The notes beneath the pieces were generated by a model. That model was not told the DNA's origin and did not search any database. It worked only from the letters and a program-made list of their open reading frames with translations. The position numbers and the translations under genes are program-made. 64,000 nt of DNA from Primula veris (Eukaryota; Streptophyta; Magnoliopsida; Ericales; Primulaceae), in the NCBI GenBank assembly GCA_963682055.1, contig OY821742.1, positions 24,554,560-24,618,559 on the forward strand. The letters run 5' to 3'. Shown one piece after another: positions 9,555-21,673 of this stretch. Each line of letters opens with the position of its first letter. Positions within the stretch are counted from its first letter, which is position 1.

Positions 9555-11972
9555 TTACAAGTCAATAGCAGGTTCGTTAAGATCAATCAAGCTCATACTT
9601 CTTTGTGAATATTCGAGTTGTTGCACTTTTTTCTTCGATTTAGTATTCTTCTTCGTTTTATTATTCTTCTGAGATATATTCTATAGAAAATCAACAATTT
9701 AAAAGAAATGACTACAAACAGACCCAATTAGAGATAGTCAATATATTGATGCAAGTACAATTATTATATTTACCTGCTTATTGCTTGCACTTGTACATTG
9801 TTTTTTTTTCTTTTTTGCCTCTTTCTCATATTTTGAAATTTTCCTTTTTTCTTCTGGGCGTCCTCTTTTAACTCCCTGACTTGGATCACCCACATGTAAT
9901 GTTTCGTTTTCCAAACTGCCAACATCAATGGACATAGGACTCCTAGATAGCGTTTTATTCATGAATTGTTCCCGATTCACTTCAATAAATTATGCCAAAG
10001 TATCCTTCAGCTTGTTAGTCATGCTTTCGGAATATATCACTCCATCGGCAGCCTCATTTAATAAGACAAGCACCTCATTGTAGCGACGCCATTTAGGTTT
10101 TCTTTGCCTTTTAGTATAACCTAAAATCACTTTAGTGTGACTCCTCATTATATTTTTCCGCCATCTATGTAAAATGTACTTTTCTGGAATCATAGACAAC
10201 TTTTTAAATTTCCAAACTCTTAACATGTGCACACACACCATCCCCTTACTTTCGAACATCCGGCAAACACAATTTGTTTCTCCTGTTCTTTCATCGAAAC
10301 GAAGTAAAAACTTAACAGTTTTGTTAAATTTAATAGCCGTACCAGCCTTGAAAGTATGCTCAACCATAAATTGTTCAATACCATCAATTACAATGCCAAC
10401 TTCAAGCTCGCAATTGATCAATTGATGAAGCTATTTTCGAAACTGTTTGAATTTTGATACGGTATATGCGCCATGGAATTGATTTTCAAAGTCATAAACG
10501 GACGTGTGTTGGTACTGTGCGTTTTTTGACTGAGAATCTGCTTCTTCTTCCTTTTTAACTTTCTTGCGTAAGGCAATCTCATATTTTTCAACAAACTCTT
10601 TTAACGAAGTTTTTCGATAAACATAACCTTTAAAAACTGAATTCATGCTCTCGCTATGTTGGGTTGTGGACATCCCCGCCCAAAAGGTATCTGTGACAAA
10701 GGTTGGTACCCATCGATTGTGCTCATTGTACAATGGACATAACCACTCGTGATCTTCTAGCTTGTGATCAATGATCATTTTCACCCATTTTTCTTCAAAG
10801 TCGGATATGGTGTACGAATCATAAACTGCACTACTAATTGCATTTTGAATATGCTCAAAATCTTTGTAACTCTTGAATTTATCCGGGACTTTTTTCATGA
10901 TGTGCCATAAACACCACCTATGTCTTGTCTCCGGAAAAACTAGGCTTATTGCATTTTGCATCGCTCTGTCTTGATCAGTGATTATGCCATGAGGAGGGAT
11001 ACCTGACATACAAGTAAGCCATGCCTTAAACAACCACACAAATGACTTTGTATTTTCTTGGATCACAAGACCACACCCAAGTAATATGGAGTGTCCGTGA
11101 TGATTGACACCAACAAATGGTGCAAAAGGCATATTAAACCTGTTGACAAGGTATGTTGTGTCAAATGTCAAGACGTCACCAAACTCTTTATATGCCTCTC
11201 TACTTCTTGCATCTGCCCAAAACACTTTCGTTAAACGATTTTCGTCATCAAAATCAATAGAATAGAAAAAATCATTGTCGTCAGCTTGCATTTTTTGAAA
11301 ATAACTAATCATTGCTCTAGCATCTCCCCCTTTGATTGCATTGCGCCTAACTTTATCCATATGATTTCGGAGATCCTTTTCTATCCATGGTTGATCATCG
11401 TTTTCACCCGCCATTTGTTGTAATACATCAACAGTTTTGTTTATCTTAATTCCTGCTTCACAATTTAACTCAATCTCTCTTTGGACATGCGCCGGAAGAT
11501 TCCTATAACACCTCAAATATTTTATCCCTTTCGGGTCCATTTCTTGGTTGTGCTCTAATTTGATAGAGGTCACCTTCCATTTGTCATCAAACTGACGTGT
11601 TATTTTCATTGTTGCTTTACAATCCGTCTTAGTTGTTGGATGACTAGCTAAGGGATCAACGAGTTTCTTTGGCAATCCATTTTTGTGGCAACTGAACTGT
11701 ATCCAATACTTTATTCCATCTTTCTTTTTTGAGTTAGAAATTGTTACACCAAAACCTTTTGCTCTTGCATAAGTAGCATAAAAATTTTGGGCTTGAGTTT
11801 CTAAATCAAACATCATTCCAACTTTTGGCTCCGATAACTCTGCCACATTATGATTATTTACTTCATTATCTTCTCTTATTTCCACATCCGGGTCTCGGTG
11901 ATCCTCTCTTGTTTCAAAATCCAAACCTTCCATAACTTTAGTAAACGCCTGGAGAACCATTTGTTTTAACAT
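9555..11972 (-). pseudogene. FAR1-related sequence (FRS) protein gene, with two in-frame stops
   Basis: Domestication-type FAR1/FHY3 family gene; the family are nuclear transcription factors derived from MULE transposases. From ATG at 11972 the frame gives a FAR1 DNA-binding region (about residues 55-145: FYATYARAKGFG, then TDCKATMKI). The MULE transposase core follows (about 265-350: VLTFDTTYLVNRFNMPFAPF, then GIITDQDRAMQNAI, then RWCLWHIMKKVPDKF). After an in-frame TAG at 10433-10431 it continues in the same frame into a SWIM zinc finger (CVCRMFESKGMVCVHML). A TAA at 9992-9990 is again read through in frame to a Lys-rich tail. A 3' intron with donor CAG|GTAAAT runs 9773-9669, and a last exon (9668-9555) ends LIDLNEPAIDL. 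Two stops make it a probable pseudogene. It could instead be part of a MULE; I saw no terminal repeats. Confidence 0.85.
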
Positions 11973-12460
11973 AATGACATTTGGAAAAGAATATAACCAT
12001 GGCTAAAGCAAATTAACTATAATAGCAAAGTATAATGGTTTGTTCATAATCCAATTCCTTTCAACTATTATACAAACATAAACACTCAATCAACCAGTGA
12101 AGTAATTTTAATTTTAAAAAATGGAAAACTTTATATGTGGAGTGATGATTACTTCACTGACGCGCAGTAAACTATTATACAAACATAAATCTAATGGCGC
12201 ACAGTAAACATTACAACAATTTTCTTTAGAATAAAAACAAGAGTTTTATGAATAAAGTAGATGATTACCTTGTTAGGGCTGCAGCTTTACCAATTGGATA
12301 AGCTAGGGTGATTTCATTGTTGGGTGAGGAGGAATAAATCACAAATTGGGAAAAAATTAATTTGGTGCGATATTTCTGCATTAGATCCTCAGTGGAATTG
12401 ATTGTGTTTTGAAAGAAGAGAGAGAGTAGACAGATATTTGTTTTTTAATTTTGGAATGTC
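11973..12460 (-). other. Upstream region of the FRS gene, with a possible 5' UTR intron
   Basis: On the minus strand a leader-like segment ends in gccctaacaag|gtaatc near 12268, a good splice donor. A tttag acceptor lies near 12005, just ahead of the ATG at 11972. A pyrimidine-rich run tctctctctcttctttc is near 12420. This would fit a 5' UTR exon and intron, but no transcript evidence is available. Confidence 0.4.
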
Positions 12461-13108
12461 TATAGACATGTCATCACTCGGGTATAGAGTCTGTTTCAAA
12501 TGTCTGGCTATATAGCTTTATTGATAATTTACACAATTTGGGTAAGCTGGCCTGACAAGTTAAAAAAATTACTTTGTCCTGATAAGCCCAAATTTAGTTT
12601 GTGTTGCCCTACAATCATTGGGATTAGGCGCCGTTTACAAGCATATTATACCAAATTTTTCTATAAGAGCACATCTTCCAAACCTACTTTCATTCTCTCA
12701 CCACCACTCATCATTTTTTCTTTTATCATACCATTCTATGTTATCAGCTATGATCCCACACTCCCGTTAAAATATTTTTTTCGTCTTTCGGAGGGACTTT
12801 TTTTGGAGTAAACTTGTTATAATACAAATGTAGCGACACAGTGATCTCGATTTGGACATCAATGTATCACATCTACCTTATACTAAATTTTCTTTAGAAA
12901 TGCTACATTCTCGATTTAGTTAGGGTTTAGGGTTTAGGATGTGCATTGAAGGATTATAGGCCTCCAAGATGAATAGAAGTACAATGGTTTGTTGTTCATT
13001 TCATTTTAAATAACTACAAGTTAACAAATTGTAACTTAAATAATCTTAGAAGTATTAATCTTTTTCTTTGTATTCACTATTTGAAAAAGCTGAAATTTTT
13101 AATCAGCA
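12461..13108. other. No gene recognised
   Basis: AT-rich sequence with a short open frame at 12500-12811 that has no recognisable motif. Nothing else could be supported. Confidence 0.5.
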
Positions 13109-13440
13109 CACTAGAAAATTAGGATTTATAACAAATTATTTAGAGACAATCAAATTTATCTCCGAATAGTACTTTTTAGAGACCAAATAAAATTTTCACT
13201 CCAAATATAATATTAGGGACCAAAATATATAAATAAATACATTCTTGTACCAACACAACTAAATTTGGGGCCAGTAATCAAAATAGATTTTGAGAAAAAT
13301 TTAAATTGTATATCTTTGTATGAGATTGTTTTAGAAACAGTTTTTTTATAATTTTGAGTTCAAACAATTAGATGTGAGGACAAAAGACACATATGAGTTT
13401 GTTTGAAAAAAATTGTGTCCAAATCACTGGTCCTGTAGTG
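13109..13440. mobile_element. Small CACTA-like (En/Spm) non-autonomous element, candidate
   Basis: The left end reads CACTAGAAAATTAGGATTTA. The reverse complement of the right end reads CACTACAGGACCAGTGATTT. The two align with mostly transition differences and one gap, as expected for decayed CACTA termini. The 332-bp interior contains tagagac/tagggacc-like motifs and no coding capacity. The flanking triplets (gca and cac) do not form a clean 3-bp target duplication, which weakens the call. Confidence 0.5.
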
Positions 13441-14880
13441 CACATAAGCTTTTTATCGAGACGAAGATACACATAATAGTTCTCCTTTTCTATTTAACAG
13501 TCCTAAACTCGACCGAATGAGTAAATCGAAATACCTTTTTCTAATCTCCGAAATTCAATTATTTAATATTAAATATATGCCTTAGATGAAAAGAAACAAA
13601 AGATTGCCTAAATCTCAAGGAACATATTTAAATTATAGTAGACAATTGCCTAGTAAAAGATTCTGTCTTTCTACTTCCTATAAAATGAGTAACCATATTA
13701 TAAAGCAAAAGACTTGACTTAGTTATTAAAATGATGAATTTGAGTTTTTTTTAAGAAGTGTCACATATCCGATGGAACTTAAAAATTAGGACTAGTGTGT
13801 AAGTCCCAGTTAACAAGTTTGGAACCAATAGGAAAATTTCCTTCTAGGGCTTTACCTTCTAATTACTTCGCTGTTGTAGGGCTTGCGGACTTTCTGGTGT
13901 GGGAGCCAATAGGAAAATTCCGTTGTAGGGTTTGAGTGCCTTCTTCGCTTGTAGGTACATAATATCTGCACACTCACGCTAAAATCAATGGGGACTTGGT
14001 GGTTTTTACCACCGTTCATCCTCTTTCGTCTTGGGGAATTGTAAGAAGTTGTAAACCTTTTATAGTGTATATAATATATTTAATTTGTATTGCATATGAG
14101 TAGCGTTTGGAGATACCCGTATTTCGTGTATGAGAGAGGGATGGAGACCCTTTGTTTGTGGTGAATGAACTTCTTATATAGATGGATAAGAATCTAGGGT
14201 CGATTTTCTTGATTAGCATAATCTGAGCAATCAAATCTGATCATGCCATAATATATCTCTTGGCTTATTAAGGATATAGTATAATGATTTCCTTTGTATC
14301 TTTTCATGTGTATCCGCAACTTTGACTTGTTCTTGAACAAGAGTGTTTCTGTCGGGCTCCTCAAGTAGGGGCTTCCCCGAGTACCACGATCCTCGCTATT
14401 TATAAACTATGGTGAAGACCCCTTTTCACTTGGCCTTGCCTCCCTGTCGGACCCCATAATATATTGGTCCAAGGGGCTAGAATTATATTACTCGTAGGAG
14501 ATTTTGTTTAATTGTGTGATAAGAAATACTTCATTCTGGATTAGACAATATATTTATGAGACATCTCCCATATATATTTTATGTCACCTTTCCTTATGAG
14601 GATATTCAATAACGAAGACATATGTTCAAACGTAAGAGAATTTACTCTTTTTAGTAACCCATCGTCACTTTTTTGGTTTATGAAATCCTTTCATAGGTTA
14701 CAATTTTATTTTGGAAGTTAAGAGTAACTGTATATTGATATTTAAAAAGGGTCTCACAGGCTGAGCAAACAACCACCACTTCCTCACCGATTACAAACTG
14801 ACAACAAGGAAAAATCATCTCGTAGTAGTGTTTGAAAGGTAAACAACAAAACTATAAACTATCTATAAAATGATCCATCC
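13441..14880. other. No gene recognised
   Basis: A pair of related segments near 13800 and 13890 share ccaataggaaaatt and tgtagggttt-like strings. A GC-richer patch at 14338-14470 (gtcgggctcctcaagtaggg) looks like old LTR debris. Neither could be assigned to an element. Confidence 0.4.
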
Positions 14881-14904
14881 TAAAGCAACCAAAAAATCAA
14901 CCAG

Positions 14905-15400
14905 CTCTTGCCAAACCAATTGAACCCCAATCTTATATTGTCTATAAAGATAAGCCAAACTTCTAGCACCAACCGTAGCCATGTCGGAGTCTAAAAACCG
15001 TAACACCATAAAACAATAGGCAATGCATAAAAGTCCAAATAAATTGTAAGATGCACCATAACCTATAGATAATCACACTCGACAACAAGTAAGGTCCCGA
15101 AACTATCGGTTCATTATTTATGGAGAAACATGTTTTCATCCACCAATCTTAGCTCAATTTTAGCCCGAAGAAAACGGTCATGTAAATCGTTGAAGTTAGG
15201 TTTTGAAAGCCTAGACATTAAATCAATAACAGCTAGGCGCACATCTTAACCCACACCCTAACACAACAAAAAGTCCGATCGGCTCTCTCATACCAAATGA
15301 ACCCCATTCATTCCAGAGCCTAATAAGAATAGGCCAAACTACTAGCACCAAACTTAGCTAGATCGGATTGTAAAAACCGTAACTCCAACAACGACCTAAC
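14905..15400. repeat. Imperfect direct repeat, two copies about 370 bp apart
   Basis: The segment around 14910-15005 (ccaattgaaccccaat, then aagccaaacttctagcacca, then taaaaaccgtaacacc) recurs at about 15290-15385 with roughly 75-80 percent similarity by eye. On the minus strand the first copy translates without stops over about 45 codons ending LVWQELVDFLVALGWIIL. The second copy has stops. The source gene or element is not recognised. Confidence 0.55.
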
Positions 15401-16840
15401 AAATCCTCAAATGAACCATAACCGTACTTGCATAATTTTCAATTGAAAACCCCATAACACGAAGGTACAGTAAAAATATAAGCCGGAGTTTATAAATAAG
15501 TACAAATACCATTGGGTTTGTCTATAACACTAAACGAGGATCATACACTAGAAGGACAAGACAACTTTAGTGAAATCCCGATTCATAATCTACATTTCCC
15601 AATTTAGGATAGGAAAGCTCTTGGCCTCGCCAAAAAACCCAAAAACCCAAAAATCCAAATCAAAGGAAATTTCAATTAAAATCAATTTTTTTTAGAGAAA
15701 AACGGGGGCTTCCCGAAATTGGAACCCGAAAAGAGTAACAAATTTAAATAGTTAATCAATTTTATAATTGCCCAGAGCTGGACTCGGTCATAACCAGAGA
15801 AAATTCTAGAAAAGATAAAAGGTAACCGGTGTAACATGTGGTTGAGGAGTGTTTGATGGAGAGAATGAGATCGGAGAAATGGGAGGAAAAATAAATTTGA
15901 GATTATGAGTAACAATTGACGAACTGGTTGAAAAAGAGAAAAGACGAAAATGGTGAGGAATAAGTGAGGAGAGAGAGGGGGTGGAGACGCCCGGAGGTAG
16001 GGGCGGTGGAGATCAGCCCCCACTCCAGACAGCGGCGACTATAAGGTAAATTTAAAGTTTGGAGGTTTCGGGGTGGAGAGAAGGCAGAGCCTTGACTTGT
16101 GTTTACTATTTTTTTAGTTTTCCTATATGTTACAATTTAACGCGTGCAATTTAAAAATTATGATAAAAACTTGAAAACTGTAAAAACGACATGCAACTAC
16201 TATTGAATAACAAAACCCCTATAAAAAATGACACACTTCAACAAGTTTTTAGAGGGTTCCCATTGTGTTATTATGTTTTCATTCTCTCGTAACATTATTT
16301 CTTAGTTTTTCTTTTTTTTAATCTTAATTTATAATTAATTGCTTGCTCCTCCTTTAACTACATTTCTGTAATTCCCTTTCCTTGTAATCGTGCTACTTTG
16401 GCCTCATTAATGCTTTGTTTTATCACGTGTTTTTTTGAGTTTAATTAAAGCTTAATTGAAAAAAAAAAACCAATTTTATCTCTAGATTTGATTATTTTAC
16501 TAAGAATGTTAATTCCAAATAAGGGTTTTTATGAGTACAAATTTGATTTATAAGCTGGATTATAAGCCCCGGAGAAATTTTCTTGGACCATAAACTTATA
16601 GGAAAAAGTTCCAAAAACTTTAATTTGTCACTGGTTTTGATAATGTTTAGAATGTAAGGTAAAAAGTCCCACTAAAGAACAAAAATAAATGGGAGAAATA
16701 ACAAACCCTTGGACTAAAATGTTATTAGGGTTAAAGCTAAAAAGTAAAAAAAGCAAAACAAAACTTTGACCAAACTCTTCTTTTAAGTAGTTGAAGTACT
16801 TTCACTTGTATTTTCTCTGACTAAGGTTACTGCCGCCCAT
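15401..16840. other. No gene recognised
   Basis: Contains a 113-codon minus-strand open frame (15682-16023) rich in Leu, Ser, Pro and Phe without a recognisable domain, next to a purine-rich run gaggagagagagggggtgg. It may be an old leader or a chance frame. The rest is AT-rich. Confidence 0.4.
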
Positions 16841-16850
16841 CTCTATAAAA
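16841..16850 (+). promoter_or_regulatory. Candidate TATA box upstream of gene copy A
   Basis: ctctataaaa is followed 60-70 bp later by a pyrimidine-rich leader (ctagctttctagagag). If the MULE at 16932 and the Helitron-like insert at 18134 are removed, this leader lies close to the start of copy A. The promoter role is inference. Confidence 0.35.
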
Positions 16851-16931
16851 CAAAAACTTGGTAGACCACTTTTGTCACTGATTACATTCATTTTGCTCAT
16901 CTAGCTTTCTAGAGAGATGGACTTTTTTTAG

Positions 16932-18101
16932 GAGATTTTTTCTAAACTGGCCTATTATCGCACCAAAATTCCTATTTTAGCATACCTTATTAATAAATTG
17001 CAAAATTGGCCTACTTTATCTCGCTTTTCGGATCAGCGAGATAGAGCAGACTCTATCTCGCTTTTCGAATCAGCGAGATAGAATTTAATATTTTCTTACT
17101 TTTCGAAACACTCGTAATTTGCTCGTTCGGACTCCGAATCAACTTCCGTTTGAACCGTTGGCTTCATTATTAAGTGCTCTATCATTTTAAGTCCTGAAAT
17201 ATACATTTTATCTTTTTCGAAAAGATCAAACATGTTATAGTTTTGGTGAGTAAATATCGAGCGAAAAATTCGCTATAGTTTTGCTTAAAAATGGATCAGC
17301 GCCACAAATAAAATTAAAAAAATGATCAACCCAATAATTTACATCTAATACCAACAAACAACACCAATACCGCAATAATAACATTTAATATGATGAACAC
17401 AACAATAATAACACGTAATATGAACAAAATAACCATTCGAACAAACCATTCGAAATAAAATAATAAATAAAATTAAACATTAACATCTACTCACGAGACG
17501 ACCAACTGTTCTTTTTCATTTTTGAGACATACCATTTTACAAAATAACTTAATCATCATCGTTTGATATTGCAGTACTTTAAATACGATGTTATTACCAT
17601 TGTTACAAAATAACTTAATCACCATTATTGTTGTGTTCATCATATTAAATGTTATTATTGCGGTATTGGTGTTGTTTGTTGGTATTAGATGTAAATTATT
17701 AGATTGATCATTTTTTTAATTTTATTTGTGGCGATGAATCATTTTTAAGCAAAACTATAGCGAATTTTTCGCTCGATATTTACTCACCAAAACTATAACA
17801 TGTTTGATCTTTTCGAAAAATAGAAAATGTATATTTCAGGACTTAAAATGATAGAGCACTCAATAATGAAGCCAACGGTTCAAACGGAAGTCGATTCGGA
17901 GTCCGAACGAGCAAATTACGAGTGTTTCAAAAAGTAGAAAAATATTAAATTCTATCTCGCTGATCCGAAAAGCGAGATAGAGTAGACTTTATCTCGCTTT
18001 TCGGATCAGCGAGATAGAGTAGGCCAATTTTGCAATTTATTAATAAACTATGCTAAAATAGGAATTTTGGTGCGATAGTAGGCCAATTTAGAAAAAATCT
18101 C
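16932..18101. mobile_element. Non-autonomous Mutator-like element with 478-bp terminal inverted repeats
   Basis: The left arm (16932-17409) and right arm (17624-18101) are near-perfect inverted copies starting GAGATTTTTTCTAAA. They are separated by about 214 bp of unique AT-rich sequence. The element is flanked by a perfect 9-bp direct repeat tttttttag (16923-16931 and 18102-18110). A 9-bp duplication and long terminal repeats are the hallmarks of Mutator-like elements. Each arm also contains repeated tatctcgcttttcggatcagc motifs, themselves partly palindromic. No transposase is encoded, so it would depend on an enzyme supplied in trans. The T-rich duplication is partly low complexity, so the exact border could move by a base or two. 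Confidence 0.88.
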
Positions 18102-18133
18102 TTTTTTTAGATCCTGGTACGTCTCTCTCTATA

Positions 18134-18507
18134 TCTCTACTATTATTTAACTAATGACCCCTTATAATGACTTGAAATACTTGTTTTCAAAACTACACTT
18201 TACAAACAAAAGAATTACGAAAATACCAATTAATTAGTTCAAAAATAAAATTAAACTATTCCTGTCAAAATCGTTAACCGCTACCAATATAACTTCTGTA
18301 ATATTCCCCACTCTCTCCTTATCTCTCCAAATTATTTTCTTTTTCCAGGTATGGCCAACTTCTTTTTTTGCTAATTTATATGATTATTTTGGATGCATAT
18401 TTCAGTTTTATGCCTTTTGATATTATTTTTATCCGATTTGTTTAATATAGTCGTTCAATATTTTACCAATGTGTTACACCAACGCATCGCATGGGTACGT
18501 CAGCTAG
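18134..18507 (+). mobile_element. Helitron-like non-autonomous insert
   Basis: Begins TCTCTACTATTATTTAAC after an A and ends CTAG before a T, as rolling-circle Helitrons do (A/T target, 5' TC, 3' CTRR). About ten bases before the end is ccaacgcatcgcatggg, which can form a short hairpin and closely resembles the conserved hairpin of plant Helitrons. There is no coding capacity and, as expected for Helitrons, no target duplication. Some of the short stem is imperfect. Confidence 0.6.
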
Positions 18508-20934
18508 TATATATGTATATCTGCGTGCATAGTGTGATTCTCTTTTTATTTTACTATTAATACTTTCCTTACCGATCAACATAACCAATCCAGATAAAAT
18601 ATACATCGGAGTATTGCTATTTTTGGAAATTTAGATCTTGAACTGTTACTTATTTTCCAGTTAAATAGTTCTGGTATCCTTGGAAAGTTGGAAGTATTCT
18701 TCTATAGGCAAACTTAACATGTTTTAATTGTTTTGTCTTAGCAGTGGTAATCAACTTAGGGTTTATCAAAACTATTTGGAAGAAAAGACGGAAACCGCAT
18801 GATTACTCAAATTTTGTACGATCGATATTCATCGCATTTCGTAACAAGGTATGACATTAGTTAATTAATCTGTTAAGTAAGATTTAATTTAATTTTTTAA
18901 TTTCTTCTGCATGTTTGTATGTCAGATATCAAGTTTGTTGGATGGAATTATATCTCACACACTTTGTACATTTTATGTATCAGGAACGTGGCAGATCAAA
19001 ATGATCATCAGGGGAATGTATTGTGCAGTTCTCAAGTAAGTGATAATTAATACCTTTTGCTTTGAGATATTTTGTGTTGAGTAATAGCCAATATATGTCA
19101 TTGGCCATAAACTTTTTGTCGCTACTCTAGGATGGGATTTACCATTGCTAGACCTACGAACAAAATATGTTTACACTATTTGTAATTCGATCGGGCCTTG
19201 CTTGGCTGCAGAACTTAATTAAGCTCATTTTTTAAAGAAACTCGACAGCATTTGGATAACTACAACTTAATACACGAGCTTCTCTGGTATTTTTGCCTGA
19301 AAAGGTTATAAGCTTTAAGCTGGATGAATATCATTTTCAACCTCAGATGATCCTCCTTATTCACAGCTTTGAAGCACAGTTTTTCTTCGGCTCAAGAGTT
19401 GACTAGTACTTGATTGACGAGCTTATTTTCTGGTCATTTGGCCTGAAAAAGCTATGAGCTTTAAAATGGTGGAACCAATCTTTTTTTCACCCTAAAACAA
19501 TTCAGTTTATCTGCTTAACAAGTTTGCAACCAAAAAACTTTGTTTTTGGCATCTGGTGGCTGACACTATACAAGTTCTCAACAAGACAACAATTAGTTGT
19601 AACAAGTTGCAACCATAATTCTACATTTCTGAAATAGGTGAACATAAGTCCTGACATTAAATACCTTTTCCGCTATTAGCTTGCAGTTTTTTCCCGAGGC
19701 AATCCAATAAAAAAACTCTTCGATTTTGTTCCATTCGCTGGTTTAAATAGGAATGAAGAGGTATTATTTGTCCATAGTTCCCTTTCTTGGGTTAACATCC
19801 ATTTGCTTACTATGTGGACTTCATTTCAAAATCTTCCTAAATTATATCTATAATTGAAGTTTTTAAGGAATTAAGCTGGATTTATTTAGTTTAAGACAAA
19901 GTTAGGTTCTTCCAGCTTAAAGCCTCTGGTTATTTCAGGCCAAAAAACTAGGAGCTAGAAAATTATTTACATTCTTGATGGCGTTTAGAACGGGACTTTA
20001 CCTTCAGTGATATATCTCTCATGTTGAATAACATATTCCTTCTGCAGATTCAAATTTCCTCAGACAGTCTTTGAGCAGATGGAAAGTTGAGTTTGAAATC
20101 TTGCATAAAGAACATCAATGAAAAGCCATTCAGCTTTTCATTTGCTTATCATATATACTTGGCTGTCTCGGACATAAGGTATGGTTTTTTTTAAGTTAAA
20201 GATGCGTATAATTCCTCTTTAATTGTAGAATATAATATGTAGACCTTTAATACAAATTGTGCAGTGAGATTTTGATGGAATGATATAAAGAGTTCTAATT
20301 TTCCACATATCCCTTTTGAATAACTGTTTGATTAAATTAGTTCTTGGTTCAATACATGGTTGGTATTGGTGATCTAAACGAGTCTTTTACTCTTTCTTGC
20401 AGTGATGCAAGGATTGAAGGGCTTGAAACATGCGAGTATCTGGACAACCTCATCGAAAGAGAGTGTTTTACGGAACAAGGAGATGCCATTACTTTTGAAT
20501 CCGAGGTACCGTGAAACTATTAAACATATACTAATGAAATTTATTCCACTTGTTTTTGGGAATTTATCATCTTTTCTAGTGTTAAAGTATTTAAGTACAT
20601 TAGAGCTTCTAGGCCAATATACAGACCATTCTTTCCCAACCTATGTCAACTAGTGTTATTTTGAACTTCGATAAGTTGTGTGTTTAATAAACTGGACCTG
20701 CTTCGTTTTTATTCTGGAAATTTAGGAAAGATGGAGGCTTTGGAGATATTACTAAAAATGGCATTTATTAAAGTTGCATGCTGTTTCTTATTTCTTGAGA
20801 TTAAATGTCACTCTCGTAATGGAAGTAACATTTGAATTTATTTATTTTGTGTCTCTTCTTATTCTAGTAACATATTGGAGCATATATGTCAATATATACA
20901 CCCATTTTTAATTCTATCATTTTGAAATATCATC

Positions 20935-21460
20935 TTAGGCATTACTTAGGACCTCCATAGCCTCGGCAACCTTGGATTCAAGAGCATCTGGCGATTCTAG
21001 TAAATGAAGAACCTCTGTATGGTCCATCTCCAGAAGCATTTCCGTTACCCTAGTAGACATCTCGGGTTTGAGCTGTTCTACTAGCGGATCTAGATTTTCA
21101 CCGAGTATAGTCTTTTGGTCCGAATGAGAGGCATTAACAAGGTCACTGGCTAAAGTCCTGACAGGAAGTGGTGGTGGTTGTGGAAAATTCCTCTGTCACC
21201 ATGCAAAGTCCCCACCTCCAACATCTGGCATGCCACGTCCCCCTTGTGGATAACGGAACTCACGCCCACCTCTTGGAAGCATCTGCTGATGCATCATGGG
21301 AACCGGCTGTTGACCTTGAACCGAGCGTGTGCCACCTGGACATTGTTGGCCTCGCTGACCTGGATGTTGAATCATTGTTGGCATAAAGAAATTCGGCATA
21401 GCTGCCCCGCCTGGCCGCATACCTGGTACAAGCTGTTGTTTAAAATCATCTGGTGTTCTA
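20935..21460 (-). pseudogene. Poly(A)-binding protein C-terminal fragment, antisense inside copy A
   Basis: On the minus strand the segment reads KQQLVPGMRPGGAAMPNFF, a Gln/Gly/Pro-rich linker, a TGA stop at 21198-21196, then in the same frame a full PABC/MLLE domain (ILGENLDPLVEQLKPEM, then VTEMLLEMDHTEVLHLLES), ending SNA and TAA (20937-20935). This is the last quarter of a cytoplasmic poly(A)-binding protein, which binds mRNA tails. MLLE recruits PAM2-motif partners. The RRM domains are absent. There is no intron in the fragment and no poly(A) tract, so it may be a truncated retrocopy or a captured piece. Copy B lacks it. Confidence 0.85.
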
Positions 21461-21673
21461 TAAATTTAATGAAGTTTCAAAAAGAAATTTAAGAATGGAG
21501 GCTTTAAATAAACCTCTTTTCCCTTTTGTGTTTTTACTTTCCTTATATTCTTGTGTTTTAGCTGGATTGAGTTTATCTTTAAACTCCAAAGGCTATTACT
21601 GTTCTCGATCGCTTTAAGAGGAGGACATTTGTGATCAGTAAGGAAGGGTTCCCGGATGTTGGTAATTTCCTTT

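Noticed and set aside
15682..16023. 113-codon minus-strand frame
   Set aside because: Leu/Ser/Pro-rich low-complexity translation without motif, splice support or similarity to anything recognised.
21168..21492. Two plus-strand frames of 72 and 104 codons
   Set aside because: Both are antisense readings of the poly(A)-binding protein fragment.
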